Below, in pieces: positions 50,294 to 59,729 of a stretch of 64,000 nucleotides of DNA. Every line of letters begins with the position of its first letter. The stretch's first letter is position 1. The translations under genes were made by a program, and so were the position numbers. Source of the DNA: Klebsiella grimontii. GTDB lineage: Bacteria; Pseudomonadota; Gammaproteobacteria; Enterobacterales; Enterobacteriaceae. Location of the stretch: assembly GCF_900200035.1 (NCBI RefSeq), contig NZ_FZTC01000015.1, positions 806,001-870,000 of the forward strand, read 5' to 3'. The notes under the pieces are model-generated. The model did not search any database. It saw only the letters and a list, made by a program, of their open reading frames with translations, and was not told where the DNA came from.

Positions 50294-50455
50294 GATTCCC
50301 CGGCTGCGCTGACCGGGGCTACGGATTCACCACCGTATGCGGTTTAGTAGCCCGGACAGGTGCGCAGCACCGCCTCCGGGAAAGCACTCCGCACGTTAAT
50401 CCTGTGCGGTTTTGTCGCCCGGATAAGGCGCGCGAGCGCCGTCATCCGGGATACG
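50294..50455. repeat. REP-like cluster between gsiD and rimO
   Basis: Three imperfect palindromic units: CCCCGG...CCGGGGCTA (about 50297-50321), TAGCCCGGACAGGTGCGC...CCTCCGGG (about 50347-50381) and CGCCCGGATAAGGCGC...GCCGTCATCCGGG (about 50414-50451). They occupy the convergent gene ends, the usual place for BIMEs. Confidence 0.8.
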
Positions 50456-50469
50456 GTCAGCGGGCGAAA

Positions 50470-51795
50470 TTAAACCCGGCAGCCCCATAGATCGTATTCG
50501 TCGGCGTGTTCGACTTTCACCCGCACAACGTCGCCCGGTTTGACTTTACTCTCACCGTTAAGGTAGACCGCGCCGTCGATTTCCGGCGCATCGGCCATGC
50601 TGCGGCCAATTGCCCCTTCTTCATCCACTTCGTCGATCAGCACCAAAATTTCGCGACCGACTTTCTCCTGCAAGCGCTCGGCGGAGATCTGCTGCTGCAG
50701 CTGCATAAAGCGGTTCCAGCGCTCTTCTTTCACCTCTTCCGGCACCTGATCCGCCAGTTCGTTAGCGGTTGCGCCTTCTACCGGGCTGTATTTGAAACAG
50801 CCGACGCGGTCGAGGCGGGCTTCTTTCAGGAAGTCGAGCAGCATCTGGAAATCGTCTTCCGTTTCGCCCGGGAAGCCGACGATAAAGGTCGAACGCAGGG
50901 TGAGTTCGGGACAAACTTCACGCCACTGCTTGATGCGCGCCAGCTGGCGGTCAGCGGAGCCCGGGCGTTTCATCATTTTGAGAATACGCGGGCTGGCGTG
51001 CTGCAGCGGAATATCGAGATAAGGCAGAATTTTGCCTTCCGCCATCAGCGGGATTACATCATCAACGTGCGGGTACGGATAGACGTAGTGCAGGCGCACC
51101 CAGATACCGAGCTTCGCCAGCTCTTCGCACAGGCTAACCATGCTGGTTTTGACCGGCATGCCGTTGTGGAAGCCGCTGCGATGTTTGACATCAACGCCGT
51201 AGGCGGAGGTGTCCTGAGAGATCACCAGCAGCTCTTTGACCCCGGCATCGGCCAGGCGTTTGGCTTCCGCCAGCACTTCGCCAATCGGACGGCTGACCAG
51301 ATCGCCGCGCATGGACGGGATGATGCAGAAGGTGCAGCGATGGTTGCAGCCTTCGGAAATTTTTAAGTAAGCGTAATGACGCGGCGTCAGCTTCACGCCC
51401 TGTTCCGGCACCAGGCTGAGGAACGGGTTGTGTTTAGGCTTCGGCGCGTAGTGGTGGACGTGTTCCAGCACCTGTTCATAGCTGTGCGGGCCGGTAATTT
51501 CCAGCACCTTCGGATGCACTTCGCGGATCTGATCTTCTTTTGCGCCCAGGCAGCCGGTGACGATCACTTTGCCGTTTTCTTTCAACGCTTCGCCAATCGC
51601 TTCCAGCGACTCCTGCACGGCGCTATCGATAAAGCCGCAGGTGTTAACGATAACCATATCAGCGTTATCGTAGGAGGGAACCACGTCATATCCTTCGGTG
51701 CGCAGTTCAGTCAGGATACGTTCTGAGTCCACGAGATTTTTCGGGCAGCCCAGAGAGACAAAGCCGATTTTCGGCTGAGGGGTGACATTGCTCAT
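50470..51795 (-). CDS. rimO: Ribosomal protein uS12 methylthiotransferase RimO
   Basis: 441 residues. The N-terminal UPF0004 domain carries the first cluster cysteines ([26 protein letters not shown]). The radical SAM domain has the CNHRCTFC motif, and a C-terminal TRAM domain ends at LWGCRV. It methylthiolates Asp88 of S12. Monocistronic, ending in a REP-like cluster. The 259-nt gap upstream to the next gene contains promoter-like AT-rich DNA only. Confidence 0.97.
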   Translation of the reverse strand: MSNVTPQPKIGFVSLGCPKNLVDSERILTELRTEGYDVVPSYDNADMVIVNTCGFIDSAVQESLEAIGEALKENGKVIVTGCLGAKEDQIREVHPKVLEITGPHSYEQVLEHVHHYAPKPKHNPFLSLVPEQGVKLTPRHYAYLKISEGCNHRCTFCIIPSMRGDLVSRPIGEVLAEAKRLADAGVKELLVISQDTSAYGVDVKHRSGFHNGMPVKTSMVSLCEELAKLGIWVRLHYVYPYPHVDDVIPLMAEGKILPYLDIPLQHASPRILKMMKRPGSADRQLARIKQWREVCPELTLRSTFIVGFPGETEDDFQMLLDFLKEARLDRVGCFKYSPVEGATANELADQVPEEVKEERWNRFMQLQQQISAERLQEKVGREILVLIDEVDEEGAIGRSMADAPEIDGAVYLNGESKVKPGDVVRVKVEHADEYDLWGCRV

Positions 51796-52054
51796 AGCTT
51801 AAAAAGTGTTCAATTATTGGGATGGTCAGGGCAGGGATTCTACAGAGATCGGCGGAAAGTTTATACTCCTTTTCATGTTAGCCCGGCGATATCTGTGTTT
51901 CTTTTTATCGGCATGATTATCCAGATTGTTAATCAAAATAAGGGGGTTATTCAGCCATTATCTCGGCAATCGGGGGACGTCGGTTTAGATCTGGTTTAAC
52001 CTGAAGCGGTAAAATAGCCGCTGCTTTTAGTCTTTATTTTTTATCAGGTTTCCC

Positions 52055-52573
52055 ATGTTTAAAAAGTTGGGTGGTTTCGTCTGCGCGCTGGCCATGATCG
52101 GCGCGACGCCCGTTTATGCCAACGAGATGGCGTTATATTCGGTCAATACCGGTTCATTTGTTTATCACATGACCGGTAATCACGGTCAATATAACGAAAA
52201 ATTCAATAACCAGTTTTTTTCCGTTGAGCGCAAGCTGTCTGCGGATTCAAAGTACAGCGCGTTGGTCGGGACCATGAAGAATAGTTTTGCCGACCGCTGC
52301 CTCTCTCTGGGAGCGCGAAGGGACTGGTACGCGGGGGCAAATGGCTGGACGTTCAAGGGCGTCTATGCCTATACCGGCGAGTTCTTCTTTAAAGCCTTTC
52401 GCGATTGCGGCGATTCAGGCACCTATCGAACGGCGAAGAAACTCACCGGCGTCGGTTTCTCTCCCTATATTTATCATGGCCTGCAGTACAATTTTACCGA
52501 TTATTTCGGCGTCGAAACGGGCATTATCGTCCCGGCCATATTTGTGATGAGCGTGCAGTGGAGCTTCCGCTAA
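52055..52573 (+). CDS. Exported small protein of unknown function (beta-barrel-like)
   Basis: I do not recognise this 172-residue protein. It has a clear signal peptide (FKKLGGFVCALAMIGATPVYA, cut after residue 22). The mature part has alternating polar/aromatic segments that suggest beta strands, two cysteines (Cys82, Cys118) that could form a disulfide, and the motif HMTGNHGQYNEKFNNQFF followed by VGTMKNSFADR. The arrangement of an early His, YNE, then an N/D-Ser pair and a Gly-rich strand is vaguely like PagP lipid A palmitoyltransferase, but the similarity is too weak to name it. It ends VQWSFR. Transcribed alone, convergent with the permease gene. Confidence 0.8.
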   Translation: MFKKLGGFVCALAMIGATPVYANEMALYSVNTGSFVYHMTGNHGQYNEKFNNQFFSVERKLSADSKYSALVGTMKNSFADRCLSLGARRDWYAGANGWTFKGVYAYTGEFFFKAFRDCGDSGTYRTAKKLTGVGFSPYIYHGLQYNFTDYFGVETGIIVPAIFVMSVQWSFR

Positions 52574-52606
52574 TTCGCCCGAAAGAGGCTTCCGGGCGAA
52601 TTTTGA

Positions 52607-53839
52607 TTAATGGCTTTGCGCAACGCCAGCCCCCGGCGCGGTCTGTTCTCTATTATCGCGAAGCGTAAATACCGAGATTAGCGTAAACAGCCCGGCGATG
52701 CCGCCCAGAATATAATAGGTATGCGCAAAGCCGATGGTGTCGTACAAATACCCGGCCAGCGGCGAGTAAATGGCGGTGGCGATAGAGGCGACGAACAGCA
52801 CCAGCAGGTAGACCGTCGAGGAGAGCTTGTTGTCGAAGTTGGCGGCGATAAATTTAAACACCGACACTAAAATCAGCGGTTTTTCCAGCGCATGCATCAT
52901 TTTTACCGCGCCTATCCACACCGGACCCAGCGGAATTGCGGAGCCGACGATACGCACCGACATGATCAGCCCGGCGATGATCAGCGCCCATTTCGCGCCG
53001 GTGCGGTTTACGAACCACGGCATCAGGCATAAAAACAGGGTCTCGCCGCATACCTGAATGGAGGCCAGAATGCCGTACCAGCGATTGCCTTCTTCCGGCG
53101 TCGAAAACTGCAGAGAAAAGTACTGGGCGAACTGCTGATCGTAGGTGTCATAGATTTGCGTGACGAAAAGGGTGAAGACCAGCAGCATCCAGAACTGGCC
53201 GTTCTTGGCCAGCTCCAGGGCGTGCGAAACTTTCAGCGCGCTGCTTTTTTGCATTTCCGCTTCGGTCAGTTCGATTTTGGTCAGCATAAAGCAGATCGCC
53301 GCGATAACGATGGCGACGCTGGCCAGCCAGAAGGCGAGGTTTGGATTGCTGTCGATATATTTGCCGACGATCCACGCGGCGGCGGCCCAGCCTAACGATC
53401 CCCACATCCTGACCCGGCCGTATTCGAACTGGTAGCGCCGCGAAATTTTATCAATATACGAATCGATAACTCCGCAGCCGGAGTTGAAAATAATCCCCAG
53501 GTATACCCCGCCAAGCAGCGCGCCCAGCCAGAAGCTGTGCACCAGCAGCGGCGCATACAAATAAATAAAGAACGGGCCTACCGGCAGCAGCATGGCGACC
53601 AGGATCCAGATCAGCCGTTTTTTCAGGCCGAACTTATCGGAAATAAAGCCGAAGAAGGGCTGCATCAGCAGGGCGATAAAGGCGTTGACCGAGTAGAGCA
53701 GACCGGTTTTGGTTGCGCTAATCCCGAGATGCTGAGTGGTCCAGATAACGAAGAACGCCATGGTCGAGGACCAGGCGAAGAGGTAGAGGAAATCGAAAAG
53801 ACTCAACAAGATATAGTTTCTTTTGCCGGGCGTAATCAT
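52607..53839 (-). CDS. Oligosaccharide:H+ symporter, LacY/RafB/CscB family
   Basis: 410 residues, 12 membrane helices. LacY functional positions are conserved: Asp126 (Glu in LacY, Asp in sucrose permease CscB) in CGVIDSYIDK, Arg144 in GRVRMWG, Glu of VCGETL (LacY Glu269), Arg of MSVRIVGS (Arg302), and the HxxE pair in MMHALEKP (His322, Glu325). The proton-coupling machinery is therefore intact. There is no neighbouring glycosidase, invertase or regulator gene, so the sugar is unknown. A LacI-type palindrome lies 66 nt upstream. It sits where E. coli has rimO-bssR adjacent. Confidence 0.93.
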   Translation of the reverse strand: MITPGKRNYILLSLFDFLYLFAWSSTMAFFVIWTTQHLGISATKTGLLYSVNAFIALLMQPFFGFISDKFGLKKRLIWILVAMLLPVGPFFIYLYAPLLVHSFWLGALLGGVYLGIIFNSGCGVIDSYIDKISRRYQFEYGRVRMWGSLGWAAAAWIVGKYIDSNPNLAFWLASVAIVIAAICFMLTKIELTEAEMQKSSALKVSHALELAKNGQFWMLLVFTLFVTQIYDTYDQQFAQYFSLQFSTPEEGNRWYGILASIQVCGETLFLCLMPWFVNRTGAKWALIIAGLIMSVRIVGSAIPLGPVWIGAVKMMHALEKPLILVSVFKFIAANFDNKLSSTVYLLVLFVASIATAIYSPLAGYLYDTIGFAHTYYILGGIAGLFTLISVFTLRDNREQTAPGAGVAQSH

Positions 53840-53905
53840 TTCAGTTCCTTCAAGCGGTAGCGGTAAAGGTTACAAACAGGATCGATCTGCTTGCTGCTCT
53901 TATTG

Positions 53906-53925
53906 AATGTTATACGTAATACATT
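53906..53925. promoter_or_regulatory. LacI-type operator upstream of the permease gene
   Basis: AATGTTATACGTAATACATT is a 20-bp palindrome with 16 of 20 matching positions and a central CG, the hallmark of LacI-family sites. A half-copy, ACGTATAACATT at 54043-54054, repeats 12 bp of it in inverted orientation. The 53840-54215 gap is AT-rich and holds no other gene. Confidence 0.6.
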
Positions 53926-54215
53926 TTATGAAATGATATGACACCTGGCGGCATTTTATGGCAATGTGAATTGCGCTAATATGTGATCATTACTGCAATA
54001 AATAATTTTATCATCGTGAGTTGAAATGTTTTAATTTTGAGAACGTATAACATTTTTTGCTTTTTGTCGTTGAGATCGCCGAAAAGGATTTTAATCGCCG
54101 TTGTAACATTGTAAAGGATGTTAATGACCTGAGAATTATTGATCTGCCTCATCGTTTTGTACAAAAAAATGACCATATTATGGTTGTGGTAAAGGACGAC
54201 AGAGGAGGAACCGCG

Positions 54216-54599
54216 ATGAGCGTTGACAGACTGTATCGTAACCTGATGAATAAGCTGATTAATGCCAACATTGATCTCGACGCTTATTTGCAGCTGCGTA
54301 AAGCAAAAGGCTATATGTCAGTCAGCGAAAACGACCATCTACGTGATAACTTGTTTGAACTGTGCCATGAAATGCATCAACACGCGCCGCGCCTGCAGCA
54401 CGCCGTCGCGCCGGAGGAGAAGGAAGCCCTGCGGCTGGCCGGCGAGGCCGTCGCTTCCGCGGCGGTCTGCCTGTTGAGCGGACATCATGACTGCCCGTCC
54501 TACATCGCTGTCGACGTAGATAAGCTGGAAAGCTGTCTGGCGGTATTGCGGCTAAATATTCATAAATTGAATGATTCTCAGCCCATTACGCACGCCTGA
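54216..54599 (+). CDS. bssR: Biofilm regulator BssR (YliH)
   Basis: 127 residues from the ATG preceded by GAGGAGGAA; an in-frame extension of 53 codons is not homologous. It matches E. coli BssR: LRKAKGYMSVSENDHLRDNLFEL and the C-terminal AAVCLLSGHHDCPSYIAVDVDKLESCL. BssR influences biofilm formation through indole and AI-2 signalling by an unclear mechanism. Helical, no recognisable DNA-binding motif. Ends at a strong hairpin. Confidence 0.93.
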   Translation: MSVDRLYRNLMNKLINANIDLDAYLQLRKAKGYMSVSENDHLRDNLFELCHEMHQHAPRLQHAVAPEEKEALRLAGEAVASAAVCLLSGHHDCPSYIAVDVDKLESCLAVLRLNIHKLNDSQPITHA

Positions 54600-54600
54600 A

Positions 54601-54626
54601 ATCGGGGGGAGCCTGCTCCCCCCGAT
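54601..54626 (+). terminator. Hairpin after bssR
   Basis: Perfect 11-bp stem ATCGGGGGGAG/CTCCCCCCGAT with a 4-nt loop, directly after the stop codon. No T-tract. Confidence 0.6.
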
Positions 54627-54703
54627 TAATGTTATGTAAAAATCCCTTCCCGCTTTCCCACGCTGGCTACCCTTATCAGCATTGCTGACAAAAGGAGTAT
54701 GCC

Positions 54704-55816
54704 ATGCGCCAGACCATTAACCTGATCGCCCTTACCGCGCTGCTGTTGCCAACGGCAAGTCTTGCCGCCCAGGAGCGCGTAGAGATGTTGCAGAACCAGC
54801 TTGAACACCCGTGGGCGCTGGCCTTTCTTCCCGACGACCGGGGGATTCTGATGACCCTGCGCGGCGGCGAGCTCCGTCTGTGGCAGCGGGATAAAGGCCT
54901 CGCGCCTGCGATTTCGGGCGTGCCGCAGGTCTGGGCCAACGGGCAGGGCGGTCTGCTGGACGTGGCGCTGGCTCCGGATTTCGCCCAGTCGCGCCGGGTC
55001 TGGCTGAGCTACGCCGAAGGCGGGAGTGACGGCAAGGCCGGGACCGCCGTGGGCTACGGCCGACTGAGCGATGACCTCCAGCGCCTGGAAAATTTCCAGG
55101 TGGTTTTCCGCCAGCAGCCGAAGCTCTCAACCGGCAATCATTTTGGCGGACGGCTGGTGTTCGACGGCCGCGGTTATCTGTTTATTGGACTCGGGGAGAA
55201 TAACCAGCGTTCGACCGCTCAGGATCTCGATAAGCTGCAGGGAAAAGTGGTGCGGCTAACGGCTGATGGCAAGGTCCCGGACGATAATCCTTTTGTCGGC
55301 CAGGCCGGCGTCAGACCGGAAATCTGGTCTTACGGTATTCGCAACCCCCAGGGGATGGCGATGAACCCGTGGAGCGATACGCTGTGGTTAAATGAGCACG
55401 GGCCGCGAGGCGGGGATGAGATCAATATTCCGCAAAAAGGCAAAAACTACGGCTGGCCGCTGGCGACGCACGGCATTAACTACAGCGGCCTGCCGATCCC
55501 GGAGGCCAAAGGCAAAACGGCGGAAGGAACCGAAGCGCCGCTGTTTGTCTGGGTAAAATCGCCGGCGGTGAGCGGTATGGCGTTTTACGACGCGCAGACT
55601 TTTCCGCAGTGGCGGCACCGGCTGTTTATCGGCGCGCTGAAGGATAAATCGCTGATTGTTCTCAAGGTTGACGGCGATAACGTCACGGAACAGGAGCGGA
55701 TTCTGGGCGATCGCGGAAAACGTATCCGCGATGTGCGCGTTGGACCCGATGGTTATCTGTATGTGCTAACCGACGAATCCAACGGCGAGCTGCTGAAGGT
55801 GAGACCGGCGGGCTAA
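54704..55816 (+). CDS. yliI: PQQ-dependent soluble aldose sugar dehydrogenase YliI
   Basis: 370 residues. Signal peptide (LIALTALLLPTASLA), then a six-bladed beta-propeller of the soluble glucose dehydrogenase type: NHFGGRLVFDGRGYLFIGLGEN, YGIRNPQGMAMNPWSDTLWLNEHGPRGGDEINI (calcium and PQQ site), KSPAVSGMAFYD. E. coli YliI (Asd) oxidises aldoses in the periplasm when pyrroloquinoline quinone is available. Klebsiella-type bacteria make PQQ, so the enzyme may be active as holoenzyme. AAAGGAG precedes the start. Confidence 0.94.
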   Translation: MRQTINLIALTALLLPTASLAAQERVEMLQNQLEHPWALAFLPDDRGILMTLRGGELRLWQRDKGLAPAISGVPQVWANGQGGLLDVALAPDFAQSRRVWLSYAEGGSDGKAGTAVGYGRLSDDLQRLENFQVVFRQQPKLSTGNHFGGRLVFDGRGYLFIGLGENNQRSTAQDLDKLQGKVVRLTADGKVPDDNPFVGQAGVRPEIWSYGIRNPQGMAMNPWSDTLWLNEHGPRGGDEINIPQKGKNYGWPLATHGINYSGLPIPEAKGKTAEGTEAPLFVWVKSPAVSGMAFYDAQTFPQWRHRLFIGALKDKSLIVLKVDGDNVTEQERILGDRGKRIRDVRVGPDGYLYVLTDESNGELLKVRPAG

Positions 55817-55818
55817 TA

Positions 55819-56445
55819 TCAGGTGACCGGAATCATCACCACGTTGCGCCAGGCCTGGCGCTGGTTAATCTGCTGATACCAGCGCTGCAGGTGCGGGCGC
55901 GGTTGCCAGGTTTTAACGATCTCCAGCAGGTTATAAATGAACGGCGCGACGGCGATGTCGCCGAGGCCGAAGGCGTTGCCTGAGAGCCACTGATGACGCG
56001 ACAGTTCATCATCCAGAATGGCGAACAGCGTCTCGCAGGCGGCAATACCGGCTTCAATCGCGGCGGGGTCGCGTTTTTCCGGCGGGGTTCTCACCAGCCC
56101 CATTAACACCGGCCGATGGGCAGGCGAGAGCGAACCGTTGGCCCAGTCCATCCATTTTTCCCCCTGAGCGCGCTCGGCGGGCGACTCCACCCACAGGCGA
56201 TTTTGACCGTACTGCGCGGCCAGATAGCGGATAATGGTGTTTGATTCCCAGAGCACGAGATCGGTCGTCTCATCTTTCAATAACGGTACCAGGCCATTGG
56301 GATTCATGGCCAGATAGTCCGCATCGTGATTCAGACCGAACTCCAGACCGGCCAGAATTTGCTGATACGGGAGGTCGAGTTCTTCCAGCACCCAGCGCAC
56401 TTTCTTCACATTGGTCGAGTTATTTCTGCCCCACAGCGTAATCAT
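55819..56445 (-). CDS. gstB: Glutathione S-transferase GstB (YliJ)
   Basis: 208 residues: N-terminal thioredoxin-like domain ([22 protein letters not shown], with [16 protein letters not shown] giving the glutathione-binding E-S pair) and C-terminal helical domain (about 88-205). Matches E. coli GstB, active toward bromoacetate and related electrophiles. Convergent with yliI, whose stop codon lies 2 nt away. Confidence 0.94.
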   Translation of the reverse strand: MITLWGRNNSTNVKKVRWVLEELDLPYQQILAGLEFGLNHDADYLAMNPNGLVPLLKDETTDLVLWESNTIIRYLAAQYGQNRLWVESPAERAQGEKWMDWANGSLSPAHRPVLMGLVRTPPEKRDPAAIEAGIAACETLFAILDDELSRHQWLSGNAFGLGDIAVAPFIYNLLEIVKTWQPRPHLQRWYQQINQRQAWRNVVMIPVT

Positions 56446-56702
56446 ATCCGCTCCTGCTTTTTATTAAGCCGCCGTTGCGGCGTAGTGAGCATTCATGTTG
56501 GAATAAAGTTAATATTTAGGCAACCGCGATCAAAAAAATTGCTCTGTTTGCAGCACCGGGCGAGGTTATTGCGTAAACTTTAAAAACTTTACCAACTCGC
56601 TGTTTCTTTAAGGTCATTTGTACGCTTTACTCACCGGCTGCTGCGGCGCCGAACGAGTGTGGCGGCATATTTTTGTTTGGAAAGGATACTTGGGTGGCTC
56701 TT

Positions 56703-57905
56703 ATGACGCATGATGCTTTTTCCCTTCGCGGCCTCGCGGCAGGCTGCGCGCTTTTATTTCTCGTTGCGCCTGCGGTGCAGGCTGCAGAACAACTCCCCGA
56801 TGCGCCATCCATTGACGCGCGAGCCTGGATCCTGATGGACTATGCCAGCGGCAAAGTGCTCAGCGAAGGCAATGCCGATGAAAAACTCGATCCGGCGAGC
56901 CTGACCAAAATCATGACCAGCTATGTTGTCGGCCAGGCGTTAAAGGCGGGTAAGATTAAGTCGACCGATATGGTGACTATCGGGCGCGACGCGTGGGCAA
57001 CCGGTAACCCGGCGCTGCGCGGCTCATCGGTGATGTTCCTTAAGCCAGGAATGCAGGTGTCGGTCGAAGATCTTAACAAGGGCGTTATCATTCAATCCGG
57101 CAACGACGCCAGCATCGCGATCGCCGACTACGTGGCGGGCAGCCAGGACGCGTTTGTCAGCCTGATGAACGGCTATGCGCAGAAAATGGGCCTGACCAAC
57201 ACCACCTTTATGACCGTGCACGGTCTGGATGCGCCGGGTCAGTTTAGTACCGCCCGCGATATGGCGCTGCTCACCAAAGCGATGATCCATGACGTGCCGG
57301 AAGAGTATGCGATCCATAAAGAAAAAGAGTTCACCTTCAACAAAATCCGTCAGCCGAACCGCAACCGTCTGCTGTGGAGCACGAATCTCAACGCTGACGG
57401 CGTGAAAACCGGGACCACCGCCGGGGCGGGCTACAATCTGGTTTCTTCCGCGACGCAAAACGATATGCGCCTGATTGCCGTCGTGCTCGGCACCAAAACT
57501 GACCGTATCCGTTTTAACGAATCAGAAAAACTGCTGACCTGGGGCTTCCGTTTCTATGAAACCGTGACGCCGATTAAACCCGATGCCACCTTTATTACCC
57601 AGCGCGTCTGGTTTGGCGATAGCAGCGAAGCGAAGCTGGGGGCGGGCGAGGCCGGCTCCATCACGCTGCCGAAAGGCCAGCTGAAAAACCTCAAGGCCAG
57701 CTACACCCTGAATGATACGCAGCTGACCGCGCCGCTCACCAAAGGGCAGGTGGTCGGCACCATCGACTTCAAGCTTAATGATAAAACCATTGAGCAGCGG
57801 CCTCTGATTGTGATGGAAGCGGTAAACGAAGGCGGTTTCTTTAGCCGGATGATCGATTTTGTGCTGATGAAATTGCACGGCTGGTTCGGCGGTTGGTTCT
57901 CTTAA
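56703..57905 (+). CDS. dacC: D-alanyl-D-alanine carboxypeptidase DacC (PBP6)
   Basis: 400 residues from [10 protein letters not shown], the E. coli length; the in-frame TTG upstream is rejected. Signal peptide cut near VQA/AEQ. Penicillin-binding motifs: Ser66-x-x-Lys69 (ASLTKIM), Ser132-Gly-Asn134 and Lys235-Thr-Gly. A C-terminal beta domain is followed by an amphipathic anchor ([18 protein letters not shown]) that holds it on the periplasmic side of the inner membrane. It trims pentapeptides. Confidence 0.97.
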   Translation: MTHDAFSLRGLAAGCALLFLVAPAVQAAEQLPDAPSIDARAWILMDYASGKVLSEGNADEKLDPASLTKIMTSYVVGQALKAGKIKSTDMVTIGRDAWATGNPALRGSSVMFLKPGMQVSVEDLNKGVIIQSGNDASIAIADYVAGSQDAFVSLMNGYAQKMGLTNTTFMTVHGLDAPGQFSTARDMALLTKAMIHDVPEEYAIHKEKEFTFNKIRQPNRNRLLWSTNLNADGVKTGTTAGAGYNLVSSATQNDMRLIAVVLGTKTDRIRFNESEKLLTWGFRFYETVTPIKPDATFITQRVWFGDSSEAKLGAGEAGSITLPKGQLKNLKASYTLNDTQLTAPLTKGQVVGTIDFKLNDKTIEQRPLIVMEAVNEGGFFSRMIDFVLMKLHGWFGGWFS

Positions 57906-57913
57906 AATGCAGG

Positions 57914-57933
57914 CCGCGCCCTGCGGGGCGCGG
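57914..57933. terminator. Hairpin between dacC and deoR
   Basis: Perfect 8-bp stem CCGCGCCC/GGGCGCGG with a 4-nt loop between two convergent stop codons. No T-tract. Confidence 0.55.
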
Positions 57934-58692
57934 TTAGTAAAGCAGTGAAATCTGTTTTTCCTTCGCCAGCGCGAGCAGATCGTCATCCGGACACACGTCG
58001 CTGGCAATCACGTCAAACTGCGCTAAATCCCCCATCCTCGCCGGGCGAACTTTACCAAATTTACTGTGATCGACGACCAGCACGTGGTAGCGCGCGCTTT
58101 TCATCGCCCAGTGTTTGACCGGCAGCTCTTCCAGGTTAAAACAGGTCGCGCCCTGCTCGCAATCGACGCCCGCGGCGGAATAAAACGCGATGTCCGGGCA
58201 AAGGTGGCTCAGCGTATCCTGCAGGCTTAGCGGTTTAAAAATGGCGTTGCTGGCGTGGAACTCGCCGCCGCACAAAATCGCGCGGCACTGGGGTTTTTCC
58301 TGCAGGGAAAGAAAGGTATTGAGCGAATAGCAGACCCCGGTAAAGGGCAGGGCGCTATCGATGGCGTCGATGATCCACGGCGTGGTGGTCCCGCAGTCAA
58401 AAAAGGCCATCTGGTGGGGCTCAAGCAGCTTAGCCGCATGGCGGGCTGCGCGGCGTTTTTCATCCACAAGGCGTGTTTTCTGATCGCTCAGCAGATAGTG
58501 CGTTGCGCTGCGCGGCTCCAGAACGATATAGCCGCCCAGCAACACGACCGGGCCGCTGTGGCCGTTGAGATCGCGACGAATGGTCATCTCTGACACGCCA
58601 AGCAGGGTGGCCGCTTCTTTTAGATGGAGTTTATCACTGCGCTTGAGTGCCTGAATAAGCTGACTGATGCGTTCGTCACGACGAGTTTCCAT
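57934..58692 (-). CDS. deoR: Deoxyribose operon repressor DeoR
   Basis: 252 residues. N-terminal DeoR winged helix (ERISQLIQALKRSDKLHLKEAATLLGVSEMTIRRDLN) and the C-terminal sugar-phosphate-binding domain (FFDCGTTTPWIIDAI, HSKFGKVRPARMGDL). Matches E. coli DeoR, which represses deoCABD and nupG until deoxyribose-5-phosphate binds. Monocistronic. Confidence 0.96.
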   Translation of the reverse strand: METRRDERISQLIQALKRSDKLHLKEAATLLGVSEMTIRRDLNGHSGPVVLLGGYIVLEPRSATHYLLSDQKTRLVDEKRRAARHAAKLLEPHQMAFFDCGTTTPWIIDAIDSALPFTGVCYSLNTFLSLQEKPQCRAILCGGEFHASNAIFKPLSLQDTLSHLCPDIAFYSAAGVDCEQGATCFNLEELPVKHWAMKSARYHVLVVDHSKFGKVRPARMGDLAQFDVIASDVCPDDDLLALAKEKQISLLY

Positions 58693-58817
58693 ATTCCCTC
58701 TAAGCTGAAAGCGCCCTGCATTGACAGGGCGTCAGCGGCGATTTTACCTGCCGGAAGAGGCTTAGTCACGCGCAGGAATTGGGCGCTACCGCAACTTTAC
58801 CAGCTGGTCAGGAACAT

Positions 58818-59411
58818 CTATTCGCGCACCCAACCTTTGCGAATCGGCAGCGAAAAAAACAGACGGTACAGCCGCTGCAGATGCTGATAGAGGGTTTTTC
58901 CGCCGCTTTGCCACAGCAGTTGGGCGCTAAGGCAGGCGATCATCGCGGTGAGCAGCCCGCCCAGCATATCCATCGGCCAGTGCACGCCGAGATAGACCCG
59001 GGACCAGGCAATCGCGCAGGCAAGGGAGAACAGCAGCGCGCCCGACCACAGGCGGTGCCAGAACATAAAGGCCAGCGCAAAGGTAAAGCAGATCGTGCCG
59101 TGATTGCTCGGGAAGGAGTTATTGGGCGAATGATGCAGGAAGTTATAGCCAATACCGGCGGCAAACGGACGGTCATGCGGAAAAAATACGCCGAATATCC
59201 ACGAAAGCGTCAGGCTAATGGCTAATGCCATCATGACCTTAAATACTAACTGCCGCTGGTTTGGGCCCCAAAGCCATAAGGCCAACACCAATAATGGCAC
59301 CATAATTATCAGGTCTTTGGCGATAAACGTCGCGATTTCAATCGCCCACCACGGCGATGCGGGGGTAGCGTTGAGTAATGCAAACAGCGAGTAGTTAATA
59401 TTTTCCAGCAT
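58818..59411 (-). CDS. ybjG: Undecaprenyl-diphosphatase YbjG (PAP2 family)
   Basis: 197 residues, about five to six membrane helices. Acid phosphatase motifs are visible: FFPHDRPFAAG (C1 region), FPSNHGT (C2) and SRVYLGVHWPMDMLGG (C3). It recycles undecaprenyl pyrophosphate at the inner membrane and contributes to bacitracin resistance. The following 318-nt gap to mdfA (59412-59729) is AT-rich, with no gene seen. Confidence 0.96.
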   Translation of the reverse strand: MLENINYSLFALLNATPASPWWAIEIATFIAKDLIIMVPLLVLALWLWGPNQRQLVFKVMMALAISLTLSWIFGVFFPHDRPFAAGIGYNFLHHSPNNSFPSNHGTICFTFALAFMFWHRLWSGALLFSLACAIAWSRVYLGVHWPMDMLGGLLTAMIACLSAQLLWQSGGKTLYQHLQRLYRLFFSLPIRKGWVRE

Positions 59412-59729
59412 ACATCCAGGCTCTTGGGTCCGTTAGCAACAAGCCGCCCACCTTAAAAAACGGTGGCGATAAGATAAAGCAGTATTGTCTTAATTATCAG
59501 TTTGTTATGAATTAAAACGCGGGCGTGGCTTCGTTAACAGACTGATTGAAGGAGTATATAGCCTGTAATCTAATTGAAACATAAACGAAATATATACAGC
59601 TGGATTTTGATTGGTTGCTGGCGATGCGCTATCCGTGTGGCGATATTTTGCTTCATCGCTCACAATTCGCTATCTCCCCGAGACGACTTTCATTAAACTT
59701 TGCGCGGTTTTATTTAAATAAGAGATTTC

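Noticed and set aside
51817-51999. 60-codon frame between rimO and the exported-protein gene
   Set aside because: No ribosome-binding site or recognisable product; the region looks like two promoters.
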